A stretch of DNA of 64,000 nt from Panonychus citri (taxonomy: Eukaryota; Arthropoda; Arachnida; Trombidiformes; Tetranychidae): contig NW_026515543.1 of NCBI RefSeq assembly GCF_014898815.1, positions 2,046,001 to 2,110,000 on the forward strand. The letters run 5' to 3'. This document shows positions 13,501 to 28,195 of the stretch, one piece after another; position 1 is the first letter of the stretch, and every line of letters begins with the position of its first letter. The notes under the pieces were generated by a model. That model had not been told where the DNA came from and did not search any database. It was given only the letters and a program-made list of their open reading frames with translations. The translations under genes and the position numbers were made by a program.

Positions 13501-16500
13501 ATGACTTGTTAATACAAAGTTCTGATATATGATTTAAGGTATGACAATGATTCGAGCTGAAAAAGTCGATAGTGAATCATGATGATAACGATTATGATGA
13601 TGATCTGTTACATTTACAATTGAAAAGTGTCATAAACTCAATGTATTTGTATTCCAATCTCATCATCATCTTTACATCAGAACTTTTTTTTGCAAAAAAA
13701 TCTCGAAGATGATGATGATAAGTTATCACTCTTTCATTTGTAGTTAAACCTAAATTGCAATAATAATAACTTGCCATTTGAAGTGGACCTTGCAAGTATA
13801 TGATGATGATGATGATGATGGTGATGAGGAAGATTGAAAATGTTTGCTTGAGAGAGAAAGTGAAAAAATAGAGATAATTTTACAAGAGAGAATTTTTCTT
13901 CTCTTTTCAACAAGCAGACCATATAATTAGGGGTGTCAATGGATAACCACGCTTTCAATCATCACAGAATTTGAGCTTAAATTGATGATAGAGATGAAGA
14001 TGATGAGGATGATAAAATAAAGGGATGAGTAAAGATTGAACATTAGCAATTATAAGCCGAAAATTGTTCCCAATTCCCAATAGAAAGAAACATTTTTACA
14101 TCGAGAAAAGTTTATCATCATGAAAGGTAAATAGACTAATTTTATATTCGATATTTAATTGGTATCATTATGCTCATTATCGTCATTATCTTGATAATCG
14201 TCACTGTGAACAACAATCATCAGGAAAATGAAAAGAAATGCTTGTTAGTGTTCATCATAATTACACTAATTTACATATTCTCATGGAAGAATAAAAAAGA
14301 AAAGTTCATGCGAGAGAAAAAAAAACTTTTACAAAGGAAAATGAGAAAAGAAGTTCGAGAAAAAAAAAGTTCTGAAAAATGACAAAAGATTCTGATTAAA
14401 AGGATTTACAGGGTTGTACCTTGCGGATTTAATGGAAAACGTTGAAATGTCATTCGCTCATGTAAGAAGTTCAATGGAATTGAATATAAAAAGTGTAATA
14501 CATTAGGATGAATGAGGAAAAAGTATCAACCTTGTTTCATGGTAATAAATTCAAGACAAACCCTTAGATTAAATTTCAAAAGTTCTAATAGCGTGAGGGT
14601 GGAAAAGAAAATGGTGGGTGGTGGTTATGAGGAAAATCTGAATAACAGAATTTTCCATGATATTTATGTGAGAATTTGCTTTCAGTTTGGTTATAAATAA
14701 CGTTTTCAATTCTGAGAATTTGTTTGTATCTTTTGGAAGAAAAAATTTATCGTATTTGACAGAGAGAAAGATGATAAACTAGGTGATGGAATGATGATGA
14801 CGATGATGAAATATCTTCAATCTTTAACTGTTGGAATAAGAATATCAATTCAATTTTTTATTCTTCTTTTTGATAATTTTGATATTCTATCAATAAGATT
14901 TGGATTCTGCAAACAAATCAATATATACATTCACTAAGAAGCTGAACTTTCATGAGATTTTTTTTTATCCACCCAAATGGTTTCCACTTTTGTGATATTA
15001 TTGTTATTATTATTGAATATGAATTTGATTTCAATATTCAAATGATAATAATATGAAAGAGTAATATATAAATAAACAGGGGGGAGATTCACATGAAATT
15101 TACATGAACATGAACATATCAACAATGGTTGATATTTGAACAGGGTGAATGTTATTCAGATGAATAGTAATATCTTTATATTCAATTCTGATGGTGGTGG
15201 TATCATGAGGGTGGGAAAATTATTAAGATATCATGATGATGATTCATCAATTCTGCCAGAATGAGCAATAACAATTCTGGATGAATGAAAATCATCCTAC
15301 TCATTATCTTATGGGTAAGAGCAGAGATTAACATCTGAATAAATAACAGAATTTTTCATTTTCTTTCATTAGTATGTTGGGGGTGATGCTCAATTCGTAT
15401 AAATAATTTTAATGTTTCAAATGTTTTCCATCTATTCAATTTACCATGGGAACAGAATAGCATCAGAATCATTCAGAACAAGAAGATAAAAGATAAGATG
15501 AAAAAATGGAAATCTCATCAAGATAGAGAAAAGAGAAAGTGAATGTATCTCTATGATGATAAGAAGATGAAAAAATACATATAAGAATGAAGAAGAAGAA
15601 GATTTAAAATTGCTTTTTAAATGCTAAGAAGAAGATGAGATGAAAATAGACTCGAAATTGAATTAATGTTCAACTACTATTCATGATACGTTCTAATACG
15701 ATAAACTCATAAGAAAATCGTTATCATGGCTAAACCAAACATGAAGTTTCCGTGAGTAAAGATGAAACTTTTTCATACTATTATTATTATTATTGATAAT
15801 ATACTTAGTATGATCAAGGTATAAGTGAATATGCAAAATGAGATATTTTTTGGCTTATTGACTATCAACTTGCAAACTCAACTGATCATCATGATAATAT
15901 CATGATAACAATAAAAATACTCTACCTGTCAACAATATATCTCGTATCGATAAGATCATCATTATGCAATATTAATAATATTGTTTTTACATTTTTAAAA
16001 TGAAATGAAAATAATGTAACCTAGTTCTGGGAATATGATATTGATCCTGCAGGAGGATGAAGATAAAGGTGAGAGAGAGAGAGAGAGAGAGAGTTCAGTT
16101 CTTTTTGTTTATCAAACTTTACCAGAAGTAGGAAATTGTTACGACGGGAAAGAGTTTAAGATGATTATTATTATTATTTGAATATGAGAATTCAGGTGAG
16201 GAAGTAAAAAGAAAGGTGGGTATGCAAAAAAATGAAATAAAGGTATTCATGAACATGGATATTCAGTATTTCCCATTCAGTGAATCATTTTTCAAGTTAC
16301 AGTTTTTAACATGGAACCAGAATTATCAATATCATGTCAGGTAATATAATATATCTGTTACTCTTCATGAGTTTGCATTGATATTATACAAGTTTTCATC
16401 TTCCCTCACCTAAAATATATTATCTACTATTACCTTGGATGATTATTATTATTATTATTAATATTATGTTTTTTTTTCTCAGAGGTGTAGCATTTTCTTG

Positions 16501-19500
16501 ATGATGATATTATTTACAAGTTCTGGGATGAAGATGAAAGATAAAAGTAATCAACATCATCTCATTTTCAAGGTAAACTTAATACATAATCTTTGCAAGA
16601 TGAAACTGGTCTCATCCTATGGTAACACTAATGATAATATTATGTTAGGTTGGTTTAGTTGATTTTCCTTACACTAATTTACACTCACTTTTTACCTTGA
16701 TCATCATTTCATTTGATTTCATCAAGGAAACTTTATCCTCATCATTAAATCCTAATGCTTAATACAAGGCCTTTAATCTGATTGCTTTTCATTTTGTATG
16801 CTCATCGGAGGAGCTTGATGTTGGTGTTGTTGTTGATTTTATCATGTTAATGTTGCTGCAATTGCATTGGAAAAGTTTTCAACTCATAAACATATAAATT
16901 ATATTGTAATCAATCAAAATGATGATGAAAATGAGATGTTGAATTGATGAGGATGGACAATTGAATTTTGCCAAAATTTGAAAACTTGAAAACTTTTTAA
17001 GCTAAAAACTGTTTCCTTTTCCTGTTTCAATATAACATGACTTATTCAATCACTGTTTCCTTTTTTCAACAATCATGAAAAGTTTACCAAAAACTTTTAC
17101 ATTCAATGTTTACTACTGAACTTTTTTTTTCCTTCTGCTTCCATTCAACAGGATTCAGGTAAACTCAATTTACCATGAAAATGTCTCGTAAAGATTTACA
17201 GTTATATTATCAATACAAGAAGAGGTTGAGATAAATGAGAGAGGAGAAAAAGCTTTTCAATCTGAAAAATTTATCTTCTTTTCATCCTCATCATTTACTA
17301 TACATCTTGTTATTCAGCAAAGATTCAGGTTAATCATCGTCACCATCATGATAAAATTTACAGTTAGTTTCTAACCTTGACAAATGAATTACAATGTTTG
17401 ATTTATGTTTAACTTTTTACAGGTTGAGCAAAGAAAATACGAGAAAACATCAACAATTCACCAAGAATTCTGAGAGATAGTGGAAAATAAGACAAGATGA
17501 AGACACAAAATAATTCAATATATTTATTTACACGGAAGAGCAAGAAGATTATCATCTTCATCTTGTAATCAATTTATTATGAATACACAGAAAAGGTAAG
17601 CAAAGAGTAACAACTTAACTGTACCTTTTGTGATGAAAACAAAGGAGATAAATAAACAAGTCAGAATGAAAAGCAAATGTCCAAAATAATAATAAACACT
17701 GACCATCATCATTTATCATCTCTTTAGAAAGTAATAATTGACCAGGTAAACAAAGAACAGGTAGAAAAAAAGTCACGTGACTTTCTCGAATTTTTCTCTC
17801 AGAACATAATAATATAATAGAAACGCGTGATCTACTTTTCGAGGAAAGATTTTGGACCAATTTGAAACAACTCGAACAGAATAACCATTCAATTATTCAC
17901 CCAATTCTCTCTCTCTCCTTATGAGTATAAATAACAAATGATAATGAAAATGATAAATAATATAAACAGAAAGAGACATTTATCCAGGTAAGAGATATAA
18001 TGATAAAACCATATGATATAAAGGTAATAATATATACACATGAACGATTGATAATATTGGCTAATAATAAATTTATATTCAATTGACAGTTACACGTATA
18101 AATACACAGAGCAAGACAGATAATATTGAGTTTCATCATAATCATATTGATAAAACGATGATAACCTTAACAACAGGGAATTAATAATAATATCGTAACA
18201 TATTGGATAAAGTTGATAGAAAGGAAATGGATGAGGATGGATGATAAGATAAATGATAAGATGAGGAAAGTAAAGGATGTTGAATTCGGGTTTGACCCTA
18301 TGCTGAGATGAGGCAGGTAAAAACCCCCAATTCTTTGACAAAAAGGTAAAATTAAAGAGAGAAAGAAAGAAAGAAAGAGAAAGAGAGAGAGAGAGAGAGC
18401 AAGATGATGATGATGAAAAAATTATCCAGGTAAATACACTTACCTCCCTCTCTTCAAATTTTATACATAATACATATTTCAGATGTTACCTTGATAATAG
18501 GAACAATCATCTTAATCTAGTTTCCCCTCCAGGTAATGTTTACCTTTGATCATATTCAATTTTGGCCTCAGGCTTTTTTTTCTAATACTTGATATACAAG
18601 TTACCATAACTTTTTTCCTCATCTCCACCATCTTATTATCATCATCTTCATCTTATTTGAGTCTTTCCTTCAAGTGTCTCAAATCTCACTGACCAAAGGT
18701 GTGTATGTCCATAAGTCCCCATGTAATACACTCTGTATATAATATAAATCCATTGGTACTTTTTTTTCCCACGGTACAAATGATAACAAATCCTCCCATT
18801 GAAGGGCAAAAACAAATTCGGTCACTCTGTAAGAGTATTAGTATTATCATTGTTATTAGCTACCTACAGCCCCTACCCTATGGCAACAGGGTTAACCTTT
18901 TGTTATTATTTCACTTTACCTGTCAAAGGTAAAGGTAATCCAACAATGGTAATAGTATTTTGTTATTGTCAACAAGCAAAAAACTTTCCATTGATTCATC
19001 TTTACGATCATAATCAATGTACTCGTTTATCATTAACCTGATTGTTGATTGTTTGGTTGATTGTTGCATATCCTCAGTATGTACACATGATCAATACATA
19101 TGATAATTGTTGGAGGTTCAATTGTTAATTTATGTTTAACTTATTGTTTGATTGTTGATTCCAAGTGATCAGATCAATCAGAACAATTTAATCATGTTAA
19201 TCGCAGTTTTTTTTACCTCTTGATTATCTATCATTGATTATCTTGATTATCCTGTCTTACTAATCAAAACTAATCATTTTAGTTACGATGAGACTTTGAT
19301 TAACTAATCTGATTAGGCTCTTGATAATATTTGTATTAATATTACGATGGATCTTGTTGATTTTTTTTAACAACTCAATTTGAGATTGATGATAATGATT
19401 AGTTAATTGTGAGTCTACAGTGATTTAAGTTTTCCCTTCACTTAGACATTTAAATTGTTTGATTGTTGTTGTTGATTGTATTCAATTGATTGATTGACAG

Positions 19501-22500
19501 ATTTAGTTGACTGATTGTTTAGTCTAAAAAAAAAGTAAAAAGTTTACATAAATTTTAATCATCTTGATTAGTTAATGATCATCGTCATGATAATGATGAT
19601 GTTGATATAATTGATTTCAATTGATTAACCTAATGATTAGCTTAATTGTACAACCATGTAGACAAAATTAAATTCAATTGAAAATGTTATATTCAAGGTT
19701 AACCAATGGTTACAATTTAAATCCTAATCAATCTTTAATCATTGTAAGTAAATTAAATGGAGGAAGGAAATAATTATTTTAACGTGACATGATTAAATTA
19801 GCAACAATTAAATATCATAATAATTAAATGATTGTGATGGATACACACAAGGGTAAAAGTTTGTTGTTTAAAAAATTGTTGAAAATTCAATTTAAATTGT
19901 AACCTCTCATAATTTGATCAATAAATAAATAACTAGTCTTGTTTAATTGGAAACAATTGAATTAATTGTGAAATCAAAATTGATCACAAACAATTAGACT
20001 TGAAAGTAAATGAATTAAAGTTTATGAAATAATGATGAGGATGCTAAACTTGATAATCTCCTAGACAATCAATTGGGTTGTTTGAATTGCAAATTACAAT
20101 TGAGAGAGAACCTAAATATCATCATAATTATCATTATCTTCATGGTAATGATTAGTTCAGTTGATGATGATGATGATTATCATCATTAGGATTGAATAAA
20201 GAAAATAAAATTAACACAATCAAGATAAATCAAAGTGAATGTAAAAACAAAATTGGGAACCAGAAAATTTGATTTTACTTTTTGATTAAACAACATAAAT
20301 TATAATTATCTTCATTCAACTAATTAACAGAGATTAACCAATGGTCATTAATAGTATTATCAACAAAATTAACAGTAATTAATATATTACTAGATGAAAA
20401 TGTTTATTCATAATTAAATTAAAAAATAATAGAGAGAGAGAAAGTTAATTAAAGTGAAACATTTTCCAATTTTAAATTGTCCAAATTGAACATTGGAAAC
20501 TTTTCCTAATTTTAGATGATAATTATAATCGATCTCAATTAATTATGTTACTTTAATTAACCAGAATAGAAAGTCAATAATTGTGATAGTTAATCTGATG
20601 ATGATTAAGTGTAAATTGTCAATGTTTAATTACTTACAATTAACTGTCCAGTTTCAGGGTCAACGTAATTCTGGCTTGTTGTCCGTTTCCTTATATCCTC
20701 TTCATGACCTGGATAATCAAGATGAAACATTTTAAATATAAACAATTAACATTATCACGGATAATTAATTTGTAATCATCAACTTGTAGTTCAATTCTGA
20801 TTCAGTAAAAATCTCGTCATCATCAGAGGGATCAAGATAATGATAAGTGATCAAGATGAAGATGAAGATTAACTATTAACTTTTTGGATATATAAAAATA
20901 GAATAGGAAAAGGAACCAGAAAACAAATTCTCATGTTAACAAAAAAAAAGTGAAAGTTAATTTAAAATCTAATTCACATTAAATGAGCTTCAATTTTTTC
21001 CCCTGATTACTATTAGTTAATTTATCTTCAATCTCCCTGTTGGAACCTCATCATCAGTAGCATCCTCATCCCTCATTATCATGATATTGTTGTTGTGGTA
21101 ATTTTGTTCAACTTTATGTGAGTTTAAATACAATTTTCATTACGATTAACAAATTGTTTAAATATGATAATCTAATCGTTTTAATCGTAATCGATTTCAA
21201 TTAATATAATCACAATTTAGATTTTAATCAATTTTTGTTTTCATCGTTGTTTCTTTATTGGAGTTGATTCAGTTCCAGGAGATTTTAATTCACTTGCAAT
21301 TTGTTTGATTTAGTAATTTTTTTCTTCTCTTCATCTTGATTGTTAATATTTACCGTTGGGAGGAAAAATTTGATTTCATTTGATTATTTGATTGAATTTG
21401 GTTCACTAATAATACTCAATGTTGATTAAATTCTGTCTCTCATGAAATCTCATGTTTATCTCTCTATTGTTATCATTTAAATTGTGATTCAATGAACATA
21501 TTCAATATCATACAATTTAATTTTCTCTTGTTAACCAACTGTGATTTATTGATTATCATTAACATTCAACGTTGATCATGTTTTCTATTGTTATCATGAA
21601 TTAACAATCAGATTGAATTGTAAATTCAATTTTCCAATGAAAACTTGGTCTTCCTTTTTTGATAATTAACTAAACATGATAATCATCTTGTTAATGATCA
21701 ATCCCATTAATCACAGAGTTGATTGAAATGATTAAGAAAAAAAAAGTTCTGATAACAACAAAAAAAAAACGATGCATGTTAATTAAGATGTTGATTAGTA
21801 AACGATGATAATAGTTAATCACTTGGTGATAATCAAACAGACTAAACAGTAATTAGTTTGTGTATCATAATGTTGATAATAATTAATTTACATAATAATC
21901 AATAAATTAGATTTTTGTATATTTATTATAATTCAATTGAAACTGTCAAAATTTATCATCAACAACAATCAATTCTGATACAATGTTGGATAAGACTCTC
22001 AATGTTATCTCAATATTTTCTGGTGAAAATTGAATCAAGTTTGAAACTTTTTTGTTTCTTTTCATCACCATCATCATCATCATCCCACCCCACCACCCAC
22101 ACATGATTCCCACCGACACCATCATTGTTGTATTAATAGTTACATGGTGATTCCAATAGCGTGACATGTAACAATAAATGATCATCAATGGGAATCACTT
22201 ATGTGAACACTTTATCTTGTCAATTCAAACTTCGACTTTGAACATTTGAAACAATTTCGAAAACTTTTTTTTTCTTTTCTTAAGTGTTGGTTAATTTTCC
22301 ATTAATCATTTTAAATCTTGTTCGTTATTCTCAGTGGATTAAGATCGGATTAACTAGTTGATTTTTGTTCTGTTTAACTGGGTCTTAAATTGCTGTTGAT
22401 TTATCATTAAATTAATTGGTTTAAATCAAATAATTGAAATCAGGTTACATTCTCAAGGTAATTTACTAATCATCTATTGAGTGATTAATATAAATTTTTT

Positions 22501-25500
22501 TTTCTGTAGTATGTTGTATTAATACAATCAATAGATTACTGAATGATCATGTTTAATTTGATTTCATCATTTGATTTGAATCATTTCTCGAGTAATACAA
22601 GTCAATCAACTAATTGTCTCATCAGATAATAACAATTTAATCTTGACTTTTTTATGCATCGGTTTCAGAGTAAAATATATATAGAAATTGATTCAAGTTA
22701 AATCAGCAATTTAAAAGCTTCAAATGTTAATCAAAATCAAGGAGAGAGAAGGAAAAAAAAAATCTTCTCTTGATTAACTTAATTGAGATGACAAAGTCAA
22801 GTGATTAACTTAATCATGATTACGAAAAGTAGGAAGATGATTATCATTATTGATCATGAAAACATTTGAAACAACATTTAACATGGAAACTGGATTAATA
22901 AATTAATCAAAAGATTGATAAATAAACAACAACAACAAACTATAATAAAAAGGGTTAATCAACCAATTTACAAGTTAATCATTACGGTGATTTACTTGAT
23001 CATTATGTCTTAATCTTAATCCTTAATGGTGAATCTATTTTAATTTTTAATCATCTCCAATCATCAGGCTACCAAAAATGTTTATCGGGTGATGAAAGTA
23101 TTAATTTTAAATTGCAATTAACCCTCTTGACCCTTCAGGGCAATTAAGGTTGATTATTTCAACGGCAAATTAAATCAATCCTGACAAGTTAAACCCAAAC
23201 TGAGAAAAACAAAATTAAATTGATTGTATATTTTGATTACTGAATTTAGTTAACTAGTCAAAGATAATTAATCTAACAACAGTAATCAAAAGCTCAGGTT
23301 ATTAAAAATGTTTTAAAAAAAACTTCAACGGTAATTGTTACAATCCAAGCAAACCAGGTATTCACAATTTAAAATGATTAATATCATAAATTATGAGTAT
23401 TATGTTTATTATTAGAAGGGTTAACAATTAAAATTAATGATTAACGTTTTAAATTAAGTTATTAATTGAAAAATTCTTGGACAATCAATGAGAATGATAA
23501 TAATTTTCATGGTCCAAGTTCAAGGATAAGTTTTCATCTTGAAGATGATTAGTTTGGTTAACATGATGATGTGATCATATTGCTGTTGATTGTTGATGAT
23601 TAACTTTAATTGTGATAATTGACTTACCATGATTACAGTGAAATTGGGCAGATAAAACATCATGGACTTTACACTTAAGACTAACTGGTTGATTAACAAT
23701 TAAAGTATCACTTGGTTCCTCTTCAAACCATGGGCCTTTCATTAAGTTGATTCCTGGTAAAACAATTAACAAGCAAAGAGAAATAGTTTTTAATTAGTTA
23801 ATTAATTTTATCAATCAAAATTTTAAAACCAAAAGGCAAAAGGGAGGAAATTTAGTTTGATTGTTATCATTAAAATGCCAACATTGAATTAGCAGAAAGT
23901 TACATTGATCAGATACAAAGGAAAAGTTAACCAAATCAATGATAATCATCAGACAATTTAGGAACTGAATCAAATGAGATTGAATTTTTTCTCTCTCTCT
24001 CTCAATAAACTAAATTTATCATTTTGATGAATTACTTTGTTCATATCTTTTTACCCTGGAAAATGATTTATTCATGATAATCTAAGTATTCAATGATAAA
24101 GATGAGGATGGAAAAAATAATTTTTTTTTCTATTCCAAATATTGAAAAAAGATAAATTCTAATCATAGTAAAGGTAACATAATTTACTATCAACATCCAT
24201 TGATTATCTAACTATTGACATCAATTTTTATTACTATTAATAAATTACTTCCAATCAATATAATCATCAAGGTAGATTGAGTTTTACAATTTAAACTATT
24301 CCAAAAGTAATTACTTTGATTCAAGTCTAATCAATATAATGTATCATCAACATGATGATGATACATTAAGATATGACAATTGTATCATTATGATTATTAC
24401 CTTGTTGATTGGTGATTTTATTAATTGGTTAACTTTGTAACTGTTAATTTAATTAACTCTATTAATGTATTATTGTGTATTATAATAGTAAATCGTATTG
24501 GTGAGATTATGGTGATAATTATCAATATATGAAATTTGGTGTTATTATTGGTGATTGATTAGTGAACATTCAAACAATTAATTGCCAGAAGGAAGTAATA
24601 ATAATCAATAATAATGATTAGAAAGTAAATATTTAATCATAATTGTATTAATTTTATATATTGTTATGATTAGTTCAGCATAAAGATCACCATGATAATC
24701 ATGTTGGTTAGTTTTTCACCAACATGTCATCAAAGTGTCCAGTTAGTTTGAGGTTATCATCGTCATCATTTGATGATAATCATAATAATCATCAAACTAA
24801 TTAAATTAACTGAAAATTATTATGTATGAAGATAAATATCTTTATTTACTAGATAACAGGTTACCCTGTAAAAGCGCCTGAGGCAATGATAAAATGATGA
24901 AGATGCAAAGGTAAGAAAGAAAAGAGGATGAGACATCTAGAGAGCAGAGAAGAAGAAGATAAATAATATGATGGAAGATGAAGATGAAGTTCTAAGATGA
25001 TAAAAGATTGGAAAGAATCGAATTTGTAATTTTTTCTCTTCTTTAGAACTTTACAACAATAAGATAACTTTTTCTTCTTCAACCGGATGTTTCTCTTCTC
25101 ATCTTTTCATCATCATTTCTCTTGCCAAAGGCTTTCCAAGAAGAGAACGATTCATCTCTCTTCCTCTGTCTTTCTTTTTGCTCATCATGAAATAAAAGTT
25201 TCGATAAAAAGAGAAGAAAAAAAAAATTCTAATAAACAATAATAATCGAAATGAAATTTTTTTTGGACAGTAAGAAGTTGCTATTGGTTTCAGAACTTTT
25301 TTTTTTCATTCAATATATTTTATTTTCATCTTCACTTTTATCATCATGTTTGGTATTTAATTTTCTGGAAAACTGTCCTAGTTTCCTTTGTATGAGGAGA
25401 AATTTTCACTTATTTTTATGTTATCTCATTGAATTTCATGATGATCATCATGATTACAATGGTTCATGAGGAGGAGAAATTTTTATTCTAATAGTTGATT

Positions 25501-26630
25501 ATAATTTTTGACTATCATGTTAGGAGGTTTTTGACATGAGGAAGGTGTCGTAAGGTGAATTGCATCATTACCTTGGAGAAATAGTTAATCTAAGTCTCAA
25601 AGGAAGATGAGAGAGTGAGAGAGAGAGAGAGATCATCATCTATTGTATAATATTAAATAATCAACAATATCATCATCATCATTATCATCGTCATTTGCGC
25701 TCAATTAATATGATTAAAGGAAGAGGAAATTGAATCATCTTCCTTGTTCATCCTCATCTCTCTCTCTCTCTTTTCAGTACTAAAAGAACAGTGAAATTTC
25801 ATCATCATGATATTCTGACCATTGGTCAGAACAATATTAACTCTCTGTCCATCTGAATTTTTGCTTCTCTATTTTATTCCCTTATCTTCATCATCTCTAT
25901 TGAGACTTTCTATTGACGTTGATGATAATGATGATTATGATAAAAAGAAGCGTCTCTATTAATGTAACATTTAATGGATCAATTTTTCTTGCTCATCTTA
26001 TCCTGATGAAGATCATCATCATCATCATCATCATCTTCATTAATTCAGCTCCACCCTTTTGGCTACCCATGATAAACCATATTAAACTTATCGCCAAAGT
26101 TGAGGCCTATCAATTTAAGTGTATTGGTAATGGTGCATGTTGGAAATTCAATGAAAATTAAGGTTAAACATTAAATTTGGTTAATCAGTAAATCTAATGA
26201 TCCATCTTATTATGTGGTTTACCTTTAAATTCACATTAATCTTGGTGGATTAGTTTAATTTTTATTTTCTCTCTCTCTCTCTCTCTCGACTGTTAATACA
26301 TTTAACCTCGAAAACGATTAACTAAATTGTTTCCATTTATTTAGAATAACGTTTTCTTAAAGTGATTTAATTTGAATCTCATTTTGTTTGTATCTTTGCT
26401 CATTCTTATAACTGTCATTCTTAATCAATTATTTGGTTGTGACAATTAATTCCTCGAGTTGGTTAAGGTGGTTTTCTGTTGATACTTGTATTCAATTTAA
26501 TTTAATTACCTGGAGGTTGTCGTTTTGACTGGACTAGAGATGATGATGATGATGATAAAGGTAAGATGATAATCGGTATCAAAATGAAACATATGATCAC
26601 TTTTAACAAAATATTTACAATCCAATTCAT
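10597..26630 (-). CDS. unc5: Netrin receptor UNC5, 5' part (signal peptide and first Ig domain), partial
   Basis: UNC5 proteins are single-pass axon-guidance receptors that bind netrin and mediate repulsion. Four phase-compatible exons on the minus strand give 195 codons: 26510-26630, 23628-23753, 20638-20708 and 10597-10864. Exon 1 encodes a signal peptide starting MNWIVNILLKVIICFI; I chose this Met (26630) because it directly precedes the hydrophobic run, although earlier in-frame Mets exist (26813). Exon 2 carries the first Ig strand: WFEEEPSDTLIV, then C, then FHCN. Exon 3 reads YVDPETGQLI and exon 4 YKCWCTAFGGASR followed by RKASVQFS, matching the UNC5 order of DEATGL-like, WCQC-like and SRKASVRIAYLRK-like motifs. 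An insert of about 40 residues rich in Ser, His and Asp sits inside this Ig domain. Ig2, TSP1, TM, ZU5, UPA and death domains are not in view. Confidence 0.85.
10865..20637 (-). other. UNC5 intron 3, repeat-rich
   Basis: This 9.8-kb stretch separates two UNC5 exons whose phases match exactly (exon 3 ends phase 0 and exon 4 starts phase 0), so it is an intron. It contains GAT/ATC triplet runs, GA tracts (about 11925-11942, 16074-16092, 18361-18399) and short TTAATTGT-type AT-rich sequence. One plus-strand stretch near 11980-12076 looks coding-like and is listed under findings. Nothing else could be supported. Confidence 0.7.
18361..18399. repeat. (GAAA)n/(GA)n microsatellite
   Basis: Compound purine tract: GAAA tetranucleotides passing into GA dinucleotides, inside UNC5 intron 3. 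Confidence 0.9.
20709..26509 (-). other. UNC5 introns 1 and 2 (either side of the exon at 23628-23753)
   Basis: Noncoding apart from the exon at 23628-23753. The flanking exons join in phase (Gly codon split G/GA at intron 1 and G/GT at intron 2). The sequence is AT-rich with many AATTAATT/TTGATTA words and several CT/GA tracts (about 24000, 25617-25632, 25756, 26269-26287). The open frames seen here are low-complexity and none has a supported function. Confidence 0.7.
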
Positions 26631-27038
26631 ATAATAAGATATTGAACAATTAACTGGTTTAAATATTGATCTATTTGCACAATTAACACTTCTCATGGTA
26701 TAATAATCACCATGAAATGATGTTGATGGTGAAGATAATGATGATGATGATGATGAATACACTTTCGAATTGGTAAATCCACAAATTGGCTTATGAGAAT
26801 CAATTAAAACCATTGTTGTTTTTTGTCTTCTTCTCAATAACGAGAGTAAATCATTTGAACCACTAATAGAAATTAATTGTTGATCACAATCGTAATAAGT
26901 GATTAACAGTTGTGAGAATTAATTTTAACAATAATCATTGTCCTTTTCTTTTCTGTTGTTGACCAAATGGTCAAATCAGCACATTGGAATTACAGTTAAG
27001 ATAAATTATCAATGTTTTCTCATTAAAAGTTCAACTTC
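26631..27038. other. UNC5 upstream region / intergenic
   Basis: Between the proposed UNC5 start (minus strand) and the left edge of the peptide-gene array (plus strand). The minus-strand frame stays open upstream to about 26837 with another Met codon at 26813, so part may be 5' UTR or an N-terminal extension. No promoter element could be assigned. Confidence 0.5.
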
Positions 27039-27947
27039 AACTAAACAAAAAAAAAGTGAAAAGAAAGAGAAAAGAAAAAATTTTCTTCTTCTCAATAGTT
27101 ACTTAATTTTCCAATAGATGACGATAGTTATACTTTCGAAGAATTTTGGTGAGTAGCGACACCTTTTGGTTTCGAATTTAACTTTTTCATTTTCTAAACT
27201 TTTTTATTTTCCCAATTTAATTAAAATCTAAACAGTTATTTACAAAGAACAGATCATCAGTAATATGCGGTTAAAAAGCTCTCAGTGACTTTGATGTGAA
27301 TGTTAGCAAATGAATTTCCAACTGATGTACTTAAACAATTAACTTTCGCAATGTTGCTGTGAGAATAATAAAGAATCGATATGAGTCGAATTTTTTTTTG
27401 TAGTGAACAAATGTCGAGACCCTAATTAAAATAATCGAGCAAAAAGAAAGAGAAGAAAGGGTGGCGTTTGTGTTCGTTTTAGTCGAAATTTTCAAATAAA
27501 AGCGCCTGAAAAGAAAGAGAAAAGAAAGGAAAGGGAATAAAATCTCGAGAAATATCCAGAAACGAGCGATGATCGATAGAGAGATTGATTAGTCTTTAAT
27601 CAGGCAACACTTAAGTTAAGTGACTAAACTAAATTGATTTAATTTGATTGTTTACGTGGAAGAAGAAGTGACAATTATAATTAAATGTGAGTAGTTGATC
27701 TCTAACCTGTTTAACCTTGAAATTTAAATTGTAAATTAATCGCCAACAATTTAAAAGTTTGTAAAGAGCAAAAACAAAAACATGTCTACCTTTTAAATCG
27801 CAACTTTTTAATTGTTTTCTTTTCCTTTAATTTTTTTCTCAATAGATTTTAATTTGGATCATTTTTTTCTACGCCTTCATCTTGTACCTTTGATTACCTG
27901 ATATATTCACTTTCTGTCGTCCATTTTGTTTGGTAATTTGATACAAA

Positions 27948-28195
27948 ATGTTCTCCTTGATGAAATTTTATTCATTTTCCTTGGTATCCCTTTTTTGGTC
28001 AACGGTGGACCTTTGAGCTATGGCATTTGTCAAACAGGCTGTAATGCAATGGCTGTTGCTTGTTATGGAGCTGCAGGGGCAACTATGGGTGTTACTTTTG
28101 GAGCTAGTGCACCAGCCGCTGTCATAGCTTGCAATACTGCTCTTGGTACTTGTATGGCTGCGTGTGTTGCTGCCGGGTTAACTCCAACACCATAA
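27948..28195 (+). pseudogene. Secreted Cys/Ala/Gly-rich peptide gene, copy 1 (frameshift in signal peptide)
   Basis: Copy 1 of the array. Compared with copies 2 and 4 one base is missing after the shared start MFSLMKF, so the ATG at 27948 reads out of frame and the length is 248 rather than 249 bp. The rest of the frame is intact and almost identical to copy 4: GGPLSYGICQTGC, then ACYGAAGATMGVTFG, then LGTCMAAC, ending LTPTP. No in-frame ATG rescues it, so it is probably a young pseudogene; a sequencing error in a T-run is an alternative. A 5' UTR intron (27687-27845, GTGAGT to CAATAG) precedes it, and an AATAAA lies downstream near 28300. The function of the family is unknown to me. Confidence 0.7.

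Noticed and set aside
27039..27640. Idea that the left edge of the array is the remnant of a fifth, lost peptide gene
   Set aside because: The sequence matches only the spacer that precedes each gene, beginning at the junction hairpin, so it belongs to unit 1 and no extra gene is needed.
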